The notes beneath the pieces are model-generated. The model had not been told where the DNA came from. It searched no databases and saw only the letters and a program-made list of their open reading frames with translations. Both the position numbers and the translations under genes were made by a program. Below are positions 24,664 through 26,187 of a DNA stretch of 26,187 nucleotides, in pieces. Where the stretch lies: contig CAZEYT010000039.1 in assembly GCA_964516295.1 (NCBI GenBank), forward strand, positions 1-26,187, in the 5' to 3' direction. Every line of letters starts with the position of its first letter. Position 1 is the first letter of the stretch. The DNA comes from CAZEYT01 sp964516295 (GTDB taxonomy: Bacteria; Verrucomicrobiota; Verrucomicrobiia; Chthoniobacterales; Terrimicrobiaceae).

Positions 24664-25697
24664 GACTCTTGGCGGGCCTGTTGTTTCCGGTCGTTGTAGC
24701 GCTTGTAGCGCTCGCTGCGTTGCTCGGGGGTGCGCCGCGCGTCGCGGGCGGCTTCGCGTTCCGCGAGGCGTTCCTGAACTTCGGGACGGCTGAAAAATTC
24801 CTGCATTTTGGCGCGGCGTTCTTCCTCCGAGAGCTGCGAGGTCTCGCGCAGGAGGTTTTGCATTTCGTCGAGTTCGGCTTGGGCTTTCGGACGTTCCTCG
24901 GCGGGAAGTTGGGCGATGACAGCTTGGGCGCGGGCCTGGAGCCAGGCGGGGTTCACATTCGCGCGATCCGGCCGCTGCCAAAATCCGCCGCCGCCAGGTC
25001 CTCCCCCGCCTTGGTCGCGGGAGGCCCCGGCCGTGGCGGGGGGACCGGTTCGCTCACCGCGGTCGCGGGGGCGGGTGAGCATAAGAAAAACCTCGGCACT
25101 TTCGCCTTTTCCGGCCTTTGCGAGCGACCGGGCGAGGCTAGCGGCCTCTCCGCGTGCAGGCGGATTCGCGATTTCCGGATTCCAATCTTTCGGAATGGCC
25201 GTCAGCAGACCCGATTTTGCGGAGACTTGCTGAAGCGAGGACTGGAGATCGGGGGATTCGGTCTTTTCAAAGACGACATCGAGTTTTCGGGCATCGATGG
25301 GAACAACCGGCCCGAACATCCCGCCGCCGGGCATCCAGTGGACCACCCAATCCTCCGAGCGGTTTCCGGTCTCGAAGTTGGCGAGCGCCTCGCGGGTGCG
25401 GGCTTTGGCGGGAGCGGCGATAACCGCGGGGCGGAGGTCGGCGTCGATTCGAACACTCAGGGTCTCGAGGGCTTCCAGGAGCGGCGCACGGCGGAGTTGA
25501 AGCATGACCGGCGTCTCCGGAGGCACGTTGGTAACAATGTCCACCCGCCCCTGACGCTCGATGGCGGCGATAACTTTTGAAAGGGGCGCATCGCGAAAAT
25601 CCACACTGATCGTCCCATCCGGCCACAAACTCCAAACAACGAAAACGGTGGTCACGGCCAGGACCGCGAGGAGGATCTGGAATCGATAGGAGCCCAT
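24660..25697 (-). CDS. STN-like domain membrane protein, hypothetical
   Basis: A 345-residue protein I cannot name. One membrane segment (about 5-24) anchors the N-terminus. Then TISVDFRDAPLSKVIAAIE and the following 50 residues resemble the short STN/secretin N-terminal domain (two beta-alpha-beta units). A Pro/Gly-rich low-complexity stretch (about 220-245) and a long charged helical C-terminus rich in Arg, Glu and Gln follow (about 265-345), likely coiled coil. ATG 25697 is used; a TTG 10 codons upstream is possible. TACAAT at 25709-25704 would give a nearly leaderless message. It is coupled to the prepilin gene, which suggests a joint envelope or secretion role. Confidence 0.7.
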   Translation of the reverse strand: MGSYRFQILLAVLAVTTVFVVWSLWPDGTISVDFRDAPLSKVIAAIERQGRVDIVTNVPPETPVMLQLRRAPLLEALETLSVRIDADLRPAVIAAPAKARTREALANFETGNRSEDWVVHWMPGGGMFGPVVPIDARKLDVVFEKTESPDLQSSLQQVSAKSGLLTAIPKDWNPEIANPPARGEAASLARSLAKAGKGESAEVFLMLTRPRDRGERTGPPATAGASRDQGGGGPGGGGFWQRPDRANVNPAWLQARAQAVIAQLPAEERPKAQAELDEMQNLLRETSQLSEEERRAKMQEFFSRPEVQERLAEREAARDARRTPEQRSERYKRYNDRKQQARQES

Positions 25698-25817
25698 GAA
25701 CGGATTGTAACCCCAAGGTCGGGTCAAAGTTGCGAGATTTGTTCGGACAGAAACAGGAGGGCGCGGAACCCGGCGGGCGGGATTTCGAAGCAGGGTATAG
25801 CGACAGAGCGTCCCGAT
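25698..25817. other. Gap between ispE remnant and STN-like gene
   Basis: These 120 bases carry no gene. On the - strand they contain TTGACC (25727-25722) and TACAAT (25709-25704); each is a good box, but they are only 12 bases apart, so they do not form a standard promoter together. TACAAT alone may serve the STN-like gene. Confidence 0.35.
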
Positions 25818-26009
25818 TTAGCGACGTTCCGACGCCATCCGCGAACCGGAGGTCTCTCTCTCGCAGACAAAGAAACCCGAACCAAACTCCGCCCGGACTC
25901 GGTCGACGAGGTCCGTCGGGGCTTCGGGGGACAGGACGGCGAAAATGGTCGAGCCCGAGCCGGACATGAGGCTGGCGGCGAGCCATGACTTGAGGGCGGG
26001 CAGGAGAAA
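25818..26009 (-). pseudogene. ispE: ispE C-terminal fragment, 5' end lost
   Basis: The last 63 codons encode the end of 4-diphosphocytidyl-2-C-methyl-D-erythritol kinase of the MEP isoprenoid pathway. The GHMP-kinase glycine motif SLMSGSGSTIFAVL is followed by a typical C-terminal helix and stop TAA (25818-25820). Upstream the similarity ends at 26009, exactly where an AAACTGGGG repeat array begins. The frame stays open through the repeats to a TGA at 26067-26069 without ATG, GTG or TTG. A complete enzyme needs about 280-290 residues, so about three quarters are missing here. The rest could lie beyond an inserted element, or the gene is dead and a second copy exists. Confidence 0.75.
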
Positions 26010-26070
26010 CTGGGGAAACTGGGGGTCAGGAAACTGGGGGAAACTGGGGGTCAGGGAAACTGGGGGTCAG
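26007..26070. repeat. Short tandem array, unit AAACTGGGGG(TCAGG)
   Basis: Five units in a row: AAACTGGGG (26007), AAACTGGGGGTCAGG (26016), AAACTGGGGG (26031), AAACTGGGGGTCAGGG (26041) and AAACTGGGGGTCAG (26057), so lengths vary between 9 and 16. The sequence GGGTCAGTGTGCATATTC at the far end resembles REP-type sequences seen beside tyrosine (Y1) transposases; that is from memory, not tested. The array interrupts ispE. Confidence 0.75.
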
Positions 26071-26099
26071 TGTGCATATTCTTTCGTTCTTTTCACTTC

Positions 26100-26187
26100 C
26101 TATCGCACCGTCCGTCTCCTCGCCAATACCGACTCACGCAGACGATTGCTGCGCTTTTCGTCTTCAAGTGCTCCGAGAATCCATGTT
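26100..26187 (-). mobile_element. Possible 3' end of an element-encoded gene, partial
   Basis: Reading in from the right edge on the - strand, one frame is open for 28 codons to a TAG at 26102-26100 and ends in a basic, Arg-rich tail (SVLARRRTVR). This could be the C-terminus of a REP-associated transposase, given the repeat array just downstream, but no catalytic motif is in view. Another frame and the opposite strand are also open over this short span, so the call is weak. Confidence 0.25.

Noticed and set aside
25704..25727. TTGACC/TACAAT as a complete promoter for the STN-like gene
   Set aside because: The spacing is only 12 bases, outside the functional 15-19 range.

Overview
The window looks like a GC-rich, ordinary stretch of chromosome from a Gram-negative bacterium, most likely a member of the Verrucomicrobiota. 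This is an inference. It rests on the overall gene set, two prepilin-type proteins (one with a perfect H-X9-DG tail), the style of IspE and PyrC, and an exopolysaccharide/glycosyltransferase repertoire typical of that phylum. Nearly every base is coding, many genes overlap by 1 to 11 bases, and there is no prophage, CRISPR array or complete insertion sequence.

Left part (1-6746, all + strand): an infC gene for initiation factor IF3 that appears to start at an AUU codon, overlapped by a HAD phosphatase. Then a small conserved-looking protein and a pyrimidine operon pyrR-pyrB-pyrC. An alpha/beta hydrolase is joined to it by another ATGA overlap, and tgt (queuosine tRNA transglycosylase) follows. 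A hairpin just before pyrR resembles the PyrR-binding loop, so the operon may regulate itself.

Middle (6759-13360): on the - strand rplU-rpmA (ribosomal proteins bL21 and bL27) run into a prepilin-like gene. A strong intrinsic terminator sits inside the start of that prepilin gene. A tRNA-Leu(GAG) lies on the + strand. A class A penicillin-binding protein (-), prfC (release factor RF3, +) and a polyprenyl-phosphate sugar transferase (-) follow.

Right part (13410-24108): aroD, a DMT-type membrane permease and trpD form a + strand aromatic pathway group. Facing them on the - strand are queA (second queuosine gene in the window) and, directly upstream and overlapping it by one base, an 837-residue fusion of a glycoside-hydrolase-like domain with a family 2 glycosyltransferase. 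Then come an L,D-transpeptidase (+), a PfkB sugar/nucleoside kinase (-), a CPD photolyase (+), a glutathione-S-transferase-like protein (+) and a tRNA with anticodon CAU.

End (24115-26187, - strand): a two-gene module of an STN-like membrane protein plus a prepilin-type protein, then the last 63 codons of ispE. The ispE gene is cut on its 5' side by an array of AAACTGGGG(G)TCAG-type repeats. These look like the edge of a REP/transposase-type mobile element that continues past the window. The best candidates for a second look are the broken ispE with its repeat array, the PyrR-binding-loop-like hairpin, the terminator embedded in the prepilin gene, and the hydrolase-glycosyltransferase fusion.
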